DNA from: Priapulus caudatus
Taxonomy: Eukaryota; Priapulida; Priapulimorpha; Priapulimorphida; Priapulidae
Length of the DNA: 39,327 nucleotides
Reading direction: 5' to 3'
Assembly: GCF_000485595.1 (NCBI RefSeq)
Contig: NW_014577107.1
Coordinates: 6,915 to 46,241, forward strand
Of the stretch, positions 18,696-29,882 are shown piece after piece. The translations under genes and the position numbers were made by a program. Numbering within the stretch: position 1 is the stretch's first letter; every line of letters starts with the position of its first letter. Below the pieces are notes generated by a model. The model was not told where the DNA came from. It was given only the letters and a program-made list of their open reading frames with translations, and did no database searches.

Positions 18696-21600
18696 ACCGG
18701 GTCCAGGCGACACTGCTGCAGTTTTCGCCCTTTTGTCATACATTTGTTTCCTTCGGTCTGCTGTTTGACCCATGTTCTTGGTGGCAATGTCATACGCTTG
18801 TTCCATCTGCTGCTTCCAGCGTAAGACATAATCCTCTCGAGTTTGAGTTGGTGTGTCCTGTTCCCGATCCAGTCCGAAGGCAAGGTCTATGGGGAGGCGT
18901 GGATGCCGGCCAAACAGTAAGTAGAATGGTGAGTATCCAGTTGATTCATTCCTAGTACAATTGTAGGCATGTACCATCTTGTCAACCGAAGCCCTCCAAT
19001 CACTTTTCTGTTCTTCCGCAAGGGTCCGCAACATTCCCAACAAGGTGCGGTTGAACCTTTCAACCTGGCCATTTCCCTGAGGGTGATATGGGGTTGTCCG
19101 GGAATGTGAAATGCCTGAGTGTTCTTGTAGACGTCGGAACAGGTGGTTCTCAAACTCCCTGCCTTGGTCATGGTGGAGTCGTTGGGGGAAGCCGTACTTC
19201 AAGCAGTAGTTGTTGAAGATGATATCAGCCGCTGTTCGTCCACTCTTGTTTCTTGTCGGGTAGGCCTGGGCGAACCGGGTGAAGTGGTCCACCACCACAA
19301 GAATATACTCGTACCCTCCTTTACTACGCTCTAAGTGGACGAAATCGATGGATACCAGCTCAAAGGGTTGTGTGGTTGAGATAGGGACCAGGGGAGCTCT
19401 GATCACTCTTTGTGGTTTCTTCTGCTTTAGACAGGGACACCGTTGGGTGATGTAATTGGTGATGTCGGTTTCCATGTTTGACCAGTAGAACCTTTCACGG
19501 GCCAGGTGGACGACTTTGTCTGGGCCCAAATGTCCCATATGGTTGTGAAGCTCTGTGTAAACAAGTTGTTTATATTGAGCCGGCAGGACGAGTTGGTTGT
19601 AGGTGGCAGTCTTTCGCCGAAGGAGTCCATCATCATCTATCGTCAGGTTCTTCCATTCCCGAAGAATTTTGACAGCCTCTTTGGGTAGACGTTTCCTCTC
19701 TTGTTTCGTTGGTTGCTTTCCATTATGCAATGCATTCAGGACATGTGAAATGGCGGGGTCTGTTTTCTGGGCTTGCTTGATGTCCTTGCAGAGCTGATCT
19801 AATTCAGGCTGGTCGTCATTTCCCATCTCGTCACTCACAGACGCAGTCATCGCACCTATCCATGTGGTCTCATGGTGCTGTTCAGCCTTCACACCTTGGT
19901 TGACGGCATGGATCGTGGAGGGGGAGATTTCTTCTGAGTACTCGGCCATATTGTCGACAGCGAGGGGTGCTCTTGACAATGTATCAGCATCCGCGTTAGC
20001 TCGTCCCGGTCGGTACTTTATCGTGAAAGGAAAGTCAGCGAGCTCTCCAACCCACCGTAAGCCTGTCGCATTGAGTCTGGCTGAAGTGAGGACGTAAGTG
20101 AGCGGATTGTTGTCCGTGAACACTGTGAATGGTGGAGAGTAATAGAGGAGGTCTCTGAACCGGTCACAGATCGCCCACTTCAAAGCAAGAAACTCCAACT
20201 TTCCAGAGTGAAGATGATATTTCTTCTCTGCGGGGGTCAGGGTCCTGGATGCATAAGCTATTACTCGCAGCTTCCCGTCTTGGTGCTGGTAGAGAACCGC
20301 TCCTAAGCCATCATTCGAGGCGTCAGTGTGCAAGACAAAAGGCTTCTCAAAGTCCGGATACGCCATGATTGGAGCCTGTACCAGGTTGTCTATCAAGCCG
20401 TTCAGGATAGTTTGGTGATCTTTCGTCCATGTGATGGGGTGGCTTGAAGGAAGGATGTGGTCACTTTTCTTCCCCTTTCCCTTCTTGGCTGGCTTGTATC
20501 CTGGTGAGATGGCAAGGAGGTTATACAGTGGTCCAGCTTTCTTTGAGAAGTCTGGGATATACTTTCGGTAGTACCCCAGGAGTCCTAGTACCCGTCTCAG
20601 CTCACCAACAGTCTTGGGAGTCTTTTCCCGAAGAGCCTCTACAGCCTCAACATCAGATGGGTCTGAGCGGTGACCTTCAGCAGACACAATTCTACCTAGG
20701 TACTTCACCTCCTTCTCAAAGAAGCGGCATTTGGCTGGCTTGAGTTTTATTCCCTTTTCTTTCAATCTCTGTAGGACTTGTTGCAGGTGCTGGACATGGT
20801 CGTTAAACTTTGGACTGTAGACCAGTACATCATCGAGGTAGACATGGCATATGTCACCAGTGAGCTCCTCCAGACAACTCTCCATACATCTTTGAAAGAC
20901 TGCCGGGGCATTTGTGAGTCCAAATGGGATCCGATTCCATTCATACAAACCCCATGGAGTGATGAAGGCTGTCATGTGCTTGCATTCCTCGGAAATAACT
21001 CCTTGGTGGTACGCCTTCCCTTGATCGAGGGTGGAGAACCACTGGTTTCCTCCAAGGCTGTCAAGGACATCTTGTATCCGGGGGATGGGTTGTCTATCGG
21101 GAATCGTCTTTGCATTCAGTGCCCGATAATCTATGCATAGTCGTAATGATCCATCACGTTTTCTGACACACACCACTGGAGAGGAGTAAGGGGATGACGA
21201 CTTCCGTATCCATTCCCTTCTCAACAAACCCTGGATGTAGTCCTTTACTTCACGAAGGAGGGGGCGGGGGATTGACATGTACGTTTTCTGCACTGGGACT
21301 TGATCTGAGAGGTTGATTTTCATGTGGAGATCACTTATCTTCCCAATATCTTCATCTCCTGTAGAAAATGCATCTTTTTCTCCTCTCAGCATTTCCAGTA
21401 CAGTGGCCTTTTGGGTGGAAGATAGATGATCAAGTTGGAAGTTTGAGAGCCAGTCACCGTCAGCACACGTGGCCTTGACTTCACCAACTGTTGCGTCGTC
21501 GTTAGGTGGGATGGGTTCAAGGTCAGCGATTGGCTCCAGTAAAGCAATTACAATCTGCTTGGGGAGGAAGACATTTCCTTTGGTATTGTTGGTCACCATA

Positions 21601-22253
21601 ACCTTGACCTTGCTAAACTTGCCATTTCCTATCTCCACAACAGCGGGTTGCACTTTCAACGATTCGAGCAGTGAAGGGTCCAAGGCTGGTTCTAGCAGGG
21701 CGGTGATACCTTGTAAGCATCCGGCGTGAATCTTGCAGGTGATGGCAGAAGTACCCGGGGGAATGCACCGTGTTCTCCTTCCAGATTTCACTGGTCGGGC
21801 CGGTGTCTGATCGGGCGTAGTTATTATGTCAATAACGGCATTGACTGTTGGTTGAGGGTGATGTGGAAGTACTGCAGCCATGAGTGCAATAACATCCTTG
21901 GTTGATGTATGGGAGTTGGTAACAACTTCTGCGATCACGTTGTACCCAAGTATGATGTGGCTATTTGTGCTGGATGTGGTCACGAGGAAAGGTACTATGA
22001 TTTCTGCCTTTCTTGGACTGCTCAAAGACACGCATAACTCCACATATCCAAGGAAGGGTATGGTTGTGTTGTTGGCTGCAGTCAGGTGTAATGAGCTGTC
22101 AGGAAATAAGCTTGCAATGGGTTGTATCTTCTCCTGCGGGTGATGCTGCTGTAGCCATTCTTGAGACATTACCGAAACTTGCGCTTCTGTATCCCATAGC
22201 GCTTCCGTCTTCTCTCCCCCGATGTGGCATGTAAGCTTACATTTATCACCCAC
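18696..22253 (-). pseudogene. pol: Gypsy B pol, part 1: protease, RT, RNase H, integrase core
   Basis: A long uninterrupted frame of nearly 1,200 residues. Protease is at the N-terminus, but the active triplet reads DTE (residues 21-23) where aspartic proteases need DTG or DSG. RT has LDQGKAYHQ and catalytic YLDD (Y472, D474, D475). RNase H follows with HTDAS and TDNNPL. The integrase has a His/Cys region (HNHMGH) and an intact catalytic triad D970, D1029, E1065, exact DD35E spacing. The frame runs to SPGPG and then into the inserted foldback. It lies -1 relative to gag, and is open upstream across the gag stop, which fits frameshift expression (inferred). The open frame is notable given the decay of gag. 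Confidence 0.95.
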
Positions 22254-22297
22254 CAGTTGTGCAACTCTTTTCCCATTCCCTGAGGCGTGGAAGGCAT

Positions 22298-23551
22298 TTA
22301 TTGATTGCCGGGACGGGGTTGGTTTGGGTGCTCCATGTCCCGTTGGGGCACCCTGTTACCGTTTCCCTGTTTTCTGCAGCCCCTTGCGAAATGCTTACTG
22401 CTGCCGCATCTGAAACAATGGGAACAGCTGTCCCCCTGACCGGCTTCTTGGCAGCTGGGACATCCTCGTCTACGACGCGGATATGAAGGAGGCTGTGGAG
22501 GGGTGTAGGTTTTCATTTCGGTCTGCACAATGGACCTTATTGCTGCCTTCATTTGCTCCCAGTCAGTTAAGCTCTTACGGCCCTCATCTTTCGTTGGGTG
22601 TTGTTCTTCGGATTTCGCTTCCTGTTTGGCGTGTGCTGAAACCTCATTTACGGGGCTGGTATGGCTGGGTTTTCGGAACAACTTCTGCCGTCGCTCTGCC
22701 TCGTGCCCGACGGCGACGGTCAGGGTTTCCAGAAGGGCTTCATCGGGACCATCACCCACAAGGAAGGGCTTTAACTCCTGTCTAACGATGTCATTCTGAA
22801 GACCTGTGGAGACAGTATGCAGGAACATCCGTTGAACCTGCTCCTCTCCATAGGTCACGCCAGAGCCAGCTTCCTTGCAGGCAAACAAGATCTTTTGTCT
22901 TAAGTCCATTGCCCTCAGAACAAAGTCATGTTCGGTCTCCTTCCTATCCTGTGCAGCCGTGGATAGTTCCTGAAAGAGAGCTGTGGCGTCCTTCTCACGG
23001 TAGTGTGAGCGCAGGATCTTTCGTAGCGTAGGGAGATCAAGCCCTGCTCTCCCTTCCAGGTAGCTCCTGAGTCGCAGGCCAGGCTTATGGACCTGATGAC
23101 CTGCTCCGTCACCTCCTCCTCTGTGAATCCCTTTCGCAGTCCGCTGTCAACCTGGCGAATCAGGCTGGAAAATGATAGGCGGTCCTTCTGCTGGGGCTCT
23201 CCTATCTGCCCCATTATCATGAACTCTCGACGAAGGGATACGTTTTCGATATAGAGGGGTGTAGAATGTGTGAATTCTTCTGGTGTAGACTGGGGCGGTT
23301 GGTTGGTGTTGCGTTCCGGTTGGTCATTTGGTATTTGGGCAGGCTTTTCTTCAGGACCCATCCCATTTACCCTCTTCCCCAGTACCTCCCTAACACTCAA
23401 CCATACTGCCTCAACCCAGTCCCTTCGCTTTAGCCTTGGTGACGTCTGCCTCCAGGAGGTCTAGCGTCTTAGCCACCTGGATGAGCTCCTCCTCAGTGCC
23501 CGCCTTCAGCATCCCGAGCACATCGGCCATTAGCTCCCCCATATTAATCAT
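22298..23551 (-). pseudogene. gag: Gypsy B gag with CCHC zinc knuckle, two frameshifts
   Basis: Gag forms the capsid and binds RNA. The start at 23551 (or the second Met at 23542) gives 46 codons before a stop at 23411-23413. The frame then shifts to one carrying WVEAVWLSVREV, and shifts again near 23075 to a frame with the capsid-like segment LRQKILFACKEAG and FLHTVSTGL. The C-terminus has the zinc knuckle CFRCGSSKHFARGC (C-x2-C-x4-H-x4-C), preceded by another Cys cluster. Each shift looks like a one-base change; because single-base indels are common across the window, sequencing error is possible as well as decay. Confidence 0.9.
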
Positions 23552-23704
23552 CTTGTTGAGACTGTGCTGTTTGGGTTGCACGTAGCTAAGGTTACTGCCT
23601 CCTTAGGGTAGACGTCACCAAGCCGTGGTCCGGTCCGATTAGTTTGGATGATGCCTAGCTAGTAACACTGCAGGACAGCTGCAGACATTACCGGACTATA
23701 CACC

Positions 23705-23722
23705 ATCCGGGCGGTGCCTCCA
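23705..23722 (-). other. Gypsy B primer-binding site
   Basis: The - strand reads TGGAGGCACCGCCCGGAT four bases after the end of the 5' LTR. TGG complements the CCA end of a tRNA. I could not assign the tRNA from memory. Confidence 0.6.
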
Positions 23723-23726
23723 GAAA

Positions 23727-24059
23727 TGTAACGCCCCTATACGGGTACAGGGGGCTAAAATGATAAAAGATGAGAGGAACACAATTAGTTGGTTGTGAAA
23801 ATGGCGTCAGCACGTGGAATGGCACATGAGTCCACAATCACACCCTACTCATTGTTCTCTCATCTCGAGTTTCTGGACTCTTGCATTTTCCAAGGGGGTG
23901 GGTTGAAGCTCCTCAAGAGGTGCAAATTTAGCTAGATACTTGTTAGGGGCTATATTTTGGTACATGCATGCTCAAATAGTAGTGCATTGAATAAAACAAA
24001 ATGGGGGGGGGGCATACTCAACCAGACAAAACAAACAAGTCTGTTTGATCAGGATCACA
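23727..24059 (-). mobile_element. Gypsy B 5' LTR
   Basis: This is a direct copy of 16038-16369. On the - strand it starts TGTGATCC and ends CGTTACA, the 5' end of the transcribed element. Confidence 0.95.
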
Positions 24060-24470
24060 GTTAATTCTAATATTTTGACTGTAGTTTAATTATACATTCT
24101 TGAATCTAGACGGTCAAATGTTAGTCTTCAAGTAGATTTTGCTCTATTAAACGGCTATACATTTATTTTTACATGCAAAACGATCATCCACACCGTATCA
24201 CAGACTAATGCACAATTAATGATAACAAGTACATCAAATGCGTAATGTTGCTAACGGTTACTGTTGCTACGAGTCGTAGTTTAATTTATTCCTTAGTCTG
24301 TGACCGGATTTGGTGAGATGTTGTTTTTTCTACAATCAAAAAAATAATAAGGACGATATAATTTCCATATTTTTTACTCAAATACCATTAATCACATTTA
24401 TTGCTAAGAAGCTTAATCAAAGTGCTGGAGCTTCAGAAATTTACGAATTCTTCTGCTTGTTTCTAGGTTG
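24060..24470. other. Non-coding spacer
   Basis: AT-rich, no gene recognised. An open frame 24310-24531 crosses into repeat A and reads SAGGLLTSIRDGTASFLAS. The same sequence in the second repeat A copy is frameshifted, so it is not supported as coding. Confidence 0.5.
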
Positions 24471-26172
24471 GAGTGCAGGAGGGTTACTGACTTCTATCAG
24501 AGATGGAACTGCATCCTTTCTAGCCTCATAATTTTTTAGAACTAGCCCTTGTTGTTTTTAATAAAGGTGGAAGGGATCAGGTAAAAGAATTATGGAAAAT
24601 AAGGTATAAATACAGTTTGAATTTTTATTAGCAAATTTTATTCAGCTTGTTGGTTAGTTTTGATATTGCCATAAGCAATAATGATATTACTTCAGTGTCC
24701 AGGCGTGAATATTTCTCAAACATATTTTTCTGTTATGTATATTTCATGAAATCAAGCCTGGTACATGTATAAACGACCCATGAGTCACATGATGAGAAGC
24801 AGAGAAAGCAATGTTTTTTACTAATTTTCCATACTAATAATAGTTATTATTTTTAAATAGGTACAGCATATCATATTTCAAAGCAGCCAGTGATTTTTGC
24901 TTGTCAGCTGGACACATAAATTGAGATGCCTCAAATCATCCTCGCAAATTAGCAGATATTTGCATTGGCTGTCTTTTAACCCGTAATGTCGCTCTTCTTA
25001 TATTGCAGATCACTTCGAAGTCTATGTAATGATCATCTACATGCATCATGTAATGATGTGGTGTATAAATTACCGGTATTACAAATTGAATATCGTTTTA
25101 ACTGGTATTTTTCACAGAACAAAGGGCAGACAGAATTACACAGATCACCGAAAGCAAGTAGTGTTTTCCCTAACTTTAAACTGTTAGCTTCACAAGATTA
25201 TATCTTGTATTAGTTTACATTGATATTATCAAGAGCGTATAAAGAAGGAGAGCGACAACAACAAAATGCTGAAACCATGTTGCAGTATTAGTCGAATTAA
25301 TAAACTTCCCCGTTTTATTTTGACGATTCTTTGTAGTATTATTGATCAGCGTGCCCTACCTTGTTCATATAAACACAACCGATGTCCTACGATGCCCATA
25401 TACGCTGAGATAATGAGTGGTGAAAATCTGGTATTCTTTGCCCGAACACCCGACTCCAGATCAGTGAGTACTAGCGACTGCCTCTCGTTTTGTGCACTGT
25501 ATGTTGCTTCCGTCGCCCGCTGTGTAGCGCTGACTCGATACGTTATTACTACAGGTTACTACATCCAGCATAAGAGCGGGTCCTCACCATGGCGATAAAT
25601 AACAGGACGTTTTTGTGGGAGTAATGGCTGCGTCAATGACTGGAAATGCGAGAAAAGATAGTGAGAAGGAAATAATTTTATTGTCAATGAATGACGGAAA
25701 CACGCGAGGTTTCCCGAAAGCTATCGCGCCAGAAGCGAGTCGGTCCAGTACTGACTAATGTCTAAGTCGGTGTTCCGGCGAAATACCAGATTTTCAACGC
25801 TCATTATCTCATCATCTCTATTATCTACTCCTGATAATATATATATAAAGTAGGCCAGCCGGCGAAATTTTTTGTCCAAACGGTAGGCCTATAGGTGTTG
25901 AAACAACAGTAGAGGCGTCAACTCATACTAGGCGGACGGCTGAATTAGCTCTATACTAAATATAGCCGCCGCGTAAGTTCCGCTGGCTATAGCATCAGCC
26001 ATTACCGAATGCTCCGAGCAACTTATCTCAGCCAGTCAGCGGAAACTATGTATTTCCGCACGTGGAGGGGTGGGCGGTTGTGTTGGTTGTGGAAAAAAAC
26101 ATTGTTGTTGTCAAGTAAAAATTAATAATATAATTTTGTTCATCCTTTCATGACCAAAACTAATATTACAAA
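24471..26172 (+). repeat. Repeat A, copy 1 (1.7 kb)
   Basis: It starts GAGTGCAGGAGGGTTACTG and matches 31507-33216 in the same orientation almost throughout. Differences are dominated by single-base gains and losses. Internally, 25404-25486 and 25730-25815 are inverted copies of each other, so the unit contains a foldback whose outer end is TATCAGGAGTAGATAAT (inverse at 25820-25836). I recognise no coding capacity. It may be a non-autonomous transposon or a segmental duplicate. Confidence 0.9.
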
Positions 26173-26276
26173 CTTTTTTGATCGCTTATATTTGTTACTT
26201 GACAACAACAAGTTTTTTCCACAACCAACCAACCGCCACCCCTCCACGTGCGGAAATACATAGTTCCGCTGACTGG
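26035..26276. repeat. 80-bp-arm foldback at the end of repeat A copy 1
   Basis: AGTCAGCGGAAACTATGTAT through TTGTTGTTGTCAAGTAA (26035-26118) pairs with 26197-26275 in inverse. Copy 2 of repeat A has only the left arm (33073-33163), so its right arm is absent. Confidence 0.88.
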
Positions 26277-26396
26277 CGCTGCCGCAGCGCCGCCAAAAAT
26301 GGCCGTTTGAAGTTCGCAAAATCGAATGTTCGTTCACAAAGAATACCGCAAGTATACCATTGCAACGATTGTTAGAGGTTAAATTTTAGTAGCTTA

Positions 26397-27749
26397 TAAG
26401 GCCCCGTCACACCATAAGCGTATGCTGAAACCTATGAGTTCGTGTAAAAAATATTTTTATACGCACAAACGCAACCCAAATCAACAATTTTGTCACATTT
26501 CTAGCCTATTCAACTATGGGTTGCGTGTGGGTTGGCGTGTGGGTTGCGTATGGTTTGCGTGTGAGTTGCGAACTGACTTATGATCCCCCAATATCTGCGA
26601 TCACCTGCGTACGAGTTGCGTGCGAGTTGGCGTGTGAGCTGCGTTCAAACTTTACAAGTTGCGTTGGACCTGCGTGCCGTAGTTGCGTGTGAGTTGCTGT
26701 CAGAAACTTACAAGTTGCGTTGAACCTGCGTGCTAGTTGCGTGCTAATTGCGAATATTTGGTCACCGTTGGTAAAAACCTGTAATATAAAAACCTGTAAT
26801 AACGGTAAAACTGCATGTCGAGTACTTGGTACGCCGAGGCAGGTGCCGCAAAGTGACTGCCAGCTTTAGGCCAGGGTCCAGGCGAACCTGTACTTGGTGT
26901 TTTGCTTGGTGATGCGAGACCAACTCTCCGTAGCAGCTCATCGTACATCTCGGGGGCATCCTATAAAAGTTCTTGATTGCACCTTGGTCCTCGTTCCGGA
27001 GCTCCACCAGAAAGCTGGTCGTAGAGACCAAAGTCAAGCGGCCCTGCTAATCTATGGTCTAACCCCCCACTGATGTGTTGGTGTGCTAATTGACCAGATT
27101 AAACTGATATCAATAACAGCAAGAGGTAGCTCCATGTTGTCACCTCGGAGGTCCACCAACAACTGACACCGATCTAGAAAAGGCCAACTATTATACCATT
27201 TCTCAACACGCATGTAGTACGCAACTAACACGCCAACTCACACGCACTAATAGGTTGGGGATACGCTGGAATACGCAGAATAGGTTGGGGTACGCCTACA
27301 CACCGCAACATGATCGCAACAGGCACGCAACACGATCGCAACATGATCGAACAGGTACGGCATCACATTCGCACATGTACGCTACCAAAACTTGGCCAGA
27401 TACCTCAAATTTGGACGTGCGATCACCTGCGTTTATAACTTATGAGTTGCGTACACTGTTGGCGATTGTGTGTTGCGATCGTGTTGCGATCGTGTTCCGT
27501 GCGTACGGGTACCTGTTGCGTCCCTGTTGCGTATAAATGATCGCAGCATTCGCAGAGAATTTTTGAACAGTTCAAAAATTTCTGAAGCTTACTCTGCGTG
27601 TGTCTGCGATCACCTGCGGTGCTTGTTGCGTATTCAAACCTATAAAACCTATTAGTTGCGTGTGGAGTTGCGTTCGGAACTTATGCCCACTATTCTTTTT
27701 AATTCGCAACCATACGCAACTGTGATCGCTATGGTGTGACGGCACCTAA
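26397..27749 (-). mobile_element. PIF/Harbinger-type transposon relic
   Basis: The ends GGCCCCGTCACACCATA (26400-26416) and an inverse copy at 27730-27746 (15 of 17 matching) are flanked by TAA on both sides, fitting the 3-bp TWA duplication of Harbinger elements. Subterminal regions are full of TTGCGTG and CACGCAAC motifs on either side, probable transposase-binding repeats. The centre keeps a decayed transposase segment on the - strand. Confidence 0.85.
26825..27040 (-). pseudogene. Harbinger transposase N-terminal fragment
   Basis: Conserved blocks of PIF/Harbinger (DDE_Tnp_4-type) transposases are recognisable in shifting frames: LRNEDQGAIKNFYRMPP, then MYDELLRRVG in a second frame, then LDPGLKLAVTLRHL back in the first. 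These precede the catalytic domain in full-length proteins; no DDE residues are present here. At least two frameshifts and the absence of the downstream catalytic part make it a pseudogene. It lies centrally between the terminal repeats, as expected for the element's own transposase. Confidence 0.85.
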
Positions 27750-27872
27750 GAACATATTCACTTCGATAAGAGCGCATTAAGTGCCTACCACAGAAGTTTA
27801 TCAGCCGCGAGTACACGTGACTAAGTTGGTCCCGCGCATCGCCTAATGGCTGATGCTATAGAGTACAAGTGT

Positions 27873-28236
27873 GACGTCACGGTGGCATGACAACGAAACC
27901 CACTGGTTCTAAACAACCACTGGCTCCATAACATTTACTGCGTGAAAATTTTATGCGTACGTAAATACACGAGTGTGTGCGCTGCAGACAGCGGTAAAGC
28001 CATCGGTAGCAAGTCGATCTTACATATTTTAAATTAATTAATTATTTTTTTATTTTTTTTATTTTTATTTTTTCGTTGCTTTTTCACTTCCATCCTTTGG
28101 AATCTATAAAACTGCATAATAACTCTTCAGAATGATGGTTACAGATCGGGTACAAAACACGACACCATTTTCACGCAGTTAATGTTACCGAGCATATGTT
28201 GTTTAGAACCAGTGTCGTGTTCGTGCCACCGACGTC
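27873..28236. repeat. Foldback, 70-bp arms
   Basis: GACGTCACGGTGGCATGACA through ACTGCGTGAAAAT (27873-27950) pairs imperfectly with 28167-28236 (conserved core ACTGGTTCTAAACAAC). The loop is AT-rich. This is a MITE-like element without coding content. Confidence 0.85.
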
Positions 28237-28592
28237 CATCACTTCGAGCTGCTTATAGCCGCAGCGGGCAGGCGATAGTACGTAGAGTCTTAGGGCCTGA
28301 TCGAAGAAGCATCCGAACAGGAAATTAATTAAAAATACTGACAGTTACTTCGGCTTACACCACATACAACTTTATCCATGTTGAATAACTACAGATTCAT
28401 GTCTACTGCTGCCGCTCGGAAACTTTTGCCAGCTCTATGATGACGAATTTGGCAAAGTTGTCTGAACACGATTTCAAACACAACGATGATCAACAGGTCG
28501 CTGTGGCTACGCCACCAAGACGGAATGTCACGAATACACCAACAAGACCATTTTGCTTCTAATGTTTTCTAGACGTCGCACGAGGCATCTAA

Positions 28593-28709
28593 TTGCGTGC
28601 ATAATGCAAATGATTGCACTCTAGTGCCGAATTTCAGCGAAAAAAAGGACAAAAAAACCCTTTTCTAGAGATGAATAGTGCAACGGTGAACAATTTGGCG
28701 GAGGCTTAC
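28593..28709 (+). repeat. Repeat B, copy 1
   Basis: TTGCGTGCATAATGCAAATG through GCGGAGGCTTAC matches 33217-33334 in the same orientation. It abuts the foldback that starts near 28715. Confidence 0.88.
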
Positions 28710-28714
28710 CACAC

Positions 28715-29505
28715 ACCCACAGGGCAACCTTGAAGCGTTTCAATAAAATATTAAATGTAACTAATCAACAGGAATCTATTTACTACCAAATTCTGAATGT
28801 TTGGTACTCTCTTTACCCTGTTATTGCCGACAGTTTTCCTGAAAATTGCCGCTCCAAATCCCCGTATGGCAACATACGCTGCCGGGCCATTGCTACAAAG
28901 ACGGCTGCACCTGTCAAGACTACACTTATATAAATATAGTAGTATAAGTATATATATAGGCTATATAGTGTAGTTATTAAGTATAATATATACACTATAT
29001 ATAATACGTTAAGCTTACGACCTGGGTATGGAATAGCATGGCGTATATGTTCCTCTTCACTACACTAACCTACACTAACTACGTACTACACTAACGTTAG
29101 TGTAGTGAAGCGGAACCGGAACATACCGCCTGTATCATACAGGTTAGCTTACACTTATATATATAGTGTATATATATACTATACACTACACTATATATAT
29201 ATATATCAGAAGTAGATAATAGGGATTCATAATAGGGATAATAGGGATAATAGGATTTCCTATTATCTACTCCTGATATATATACTACACTATATATATA
29301 AGTGTAAGCGTGCACAGTGCAGCCGCGAGAGCAATGGCCGCCGGCAGCGTATGTTGCACATAGGACTTGGACGGAATTTACAGGAAACTGTCGGCAATAA
29401 CAGGTGAAAGAGAGTATAGAAACATTAAGAATTTGGTAGTAAATAGATTTCGTATTTAGTTAGCATCATATTTTATTGAAACGCTTCAAGTGCCTGTGCT
29501 TACCA
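28715..29505. repeat. Nested foldback, 180-bp arms
   Basis: The outer arms about 28725-28895 and 29325-29495 are inverted copies (for example TTGAAGCGTTTCAATAAAAT against ATTTTATTGAAACGCTTCAA). Between them lie a second hairpin (GTTCCTCTTCACTACACTAAC, 29050 on, against 29095-29117) and a third hairpin built of AGTAGATAATAGGG-type motifs (29204-29220 against 29262-29278). A related copy sits inside the P-type element at 5650-5855. Confidence 0.85.
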
Positions 29506-29809
29506 CAGACTAACGGAAACACAGACTGGACACTTCCCTGCTTGTTAAGCGTTTCGATGGTGCTGCCCCTGGCGAATGAAGCGCTCAACCACTCAAAATA
29601 GCTTCAGCTGGTGGTTATTGCAGTGCGAGAAATTGTTCCAATACAAGGAAAAAAAACCACGCGTTTTTCAAGTTTCCCACAGAGCATGATAGGTACTATA
29701 GATTTATCACGTGTTGCATGTTATCAGGAGTAGATAATTAGGGTTCGTTCGTTAGTACAATGTACAAATCTTTAAGAAATGTCCAAGCAACTGCTTTGTG
29801 TGTGCGCGC

Positions 29810-29812
29810 GCG

Positions 29813-29881
<69 letters not shown>

Positions 29882-29882
29882 A
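29810..29882 (+). repeat. (TG)n microsatellite
   Basis: An uninterrupted TG run of about 30 units. The Val-Cys and His-Thr open frames over it are artefacts. Confidence 0.97.

Larger units (their letters stand above)
16038..24059 (-). mobile_element. Ty3/gypsy retrotransposon B, near-complete, inactivated
   Basis: Two direct repeats of about 332 bp bound the element, with TG...CA ends. On the - strand the order is 5' LTR, primer-binding site, gag, protease-RT-RNase H-integrase, proline-rich tail, polypurine tract, 3' LTR, the complete Ty3/gypsy plan. The six flanking bases on the two sides (GTAAAT and GTTAAT) agree at five positions, a possible decayed target duplication. It carries gag frameshifts, a protease active-site substitution and a 760-bp foldback in integrase. 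Confidence 0.95.

Noticed and set aside
24310-24531. 73-residue frame ending in SAGGLLTSIRDGTASFLAS as a terminal exon
   Set aside because: The homologous stretch in repeat A copy 2 loses the frame, and no upstream exon or family is recognisable.
29236-29256. Resemblance of TAGGGATAATAGGGATAATA to a homing endonuclease site
   Set aside because: The match to the known I-SceI site is only partial and is explained by a local AATAGGG tandem repeat in a hairpin.
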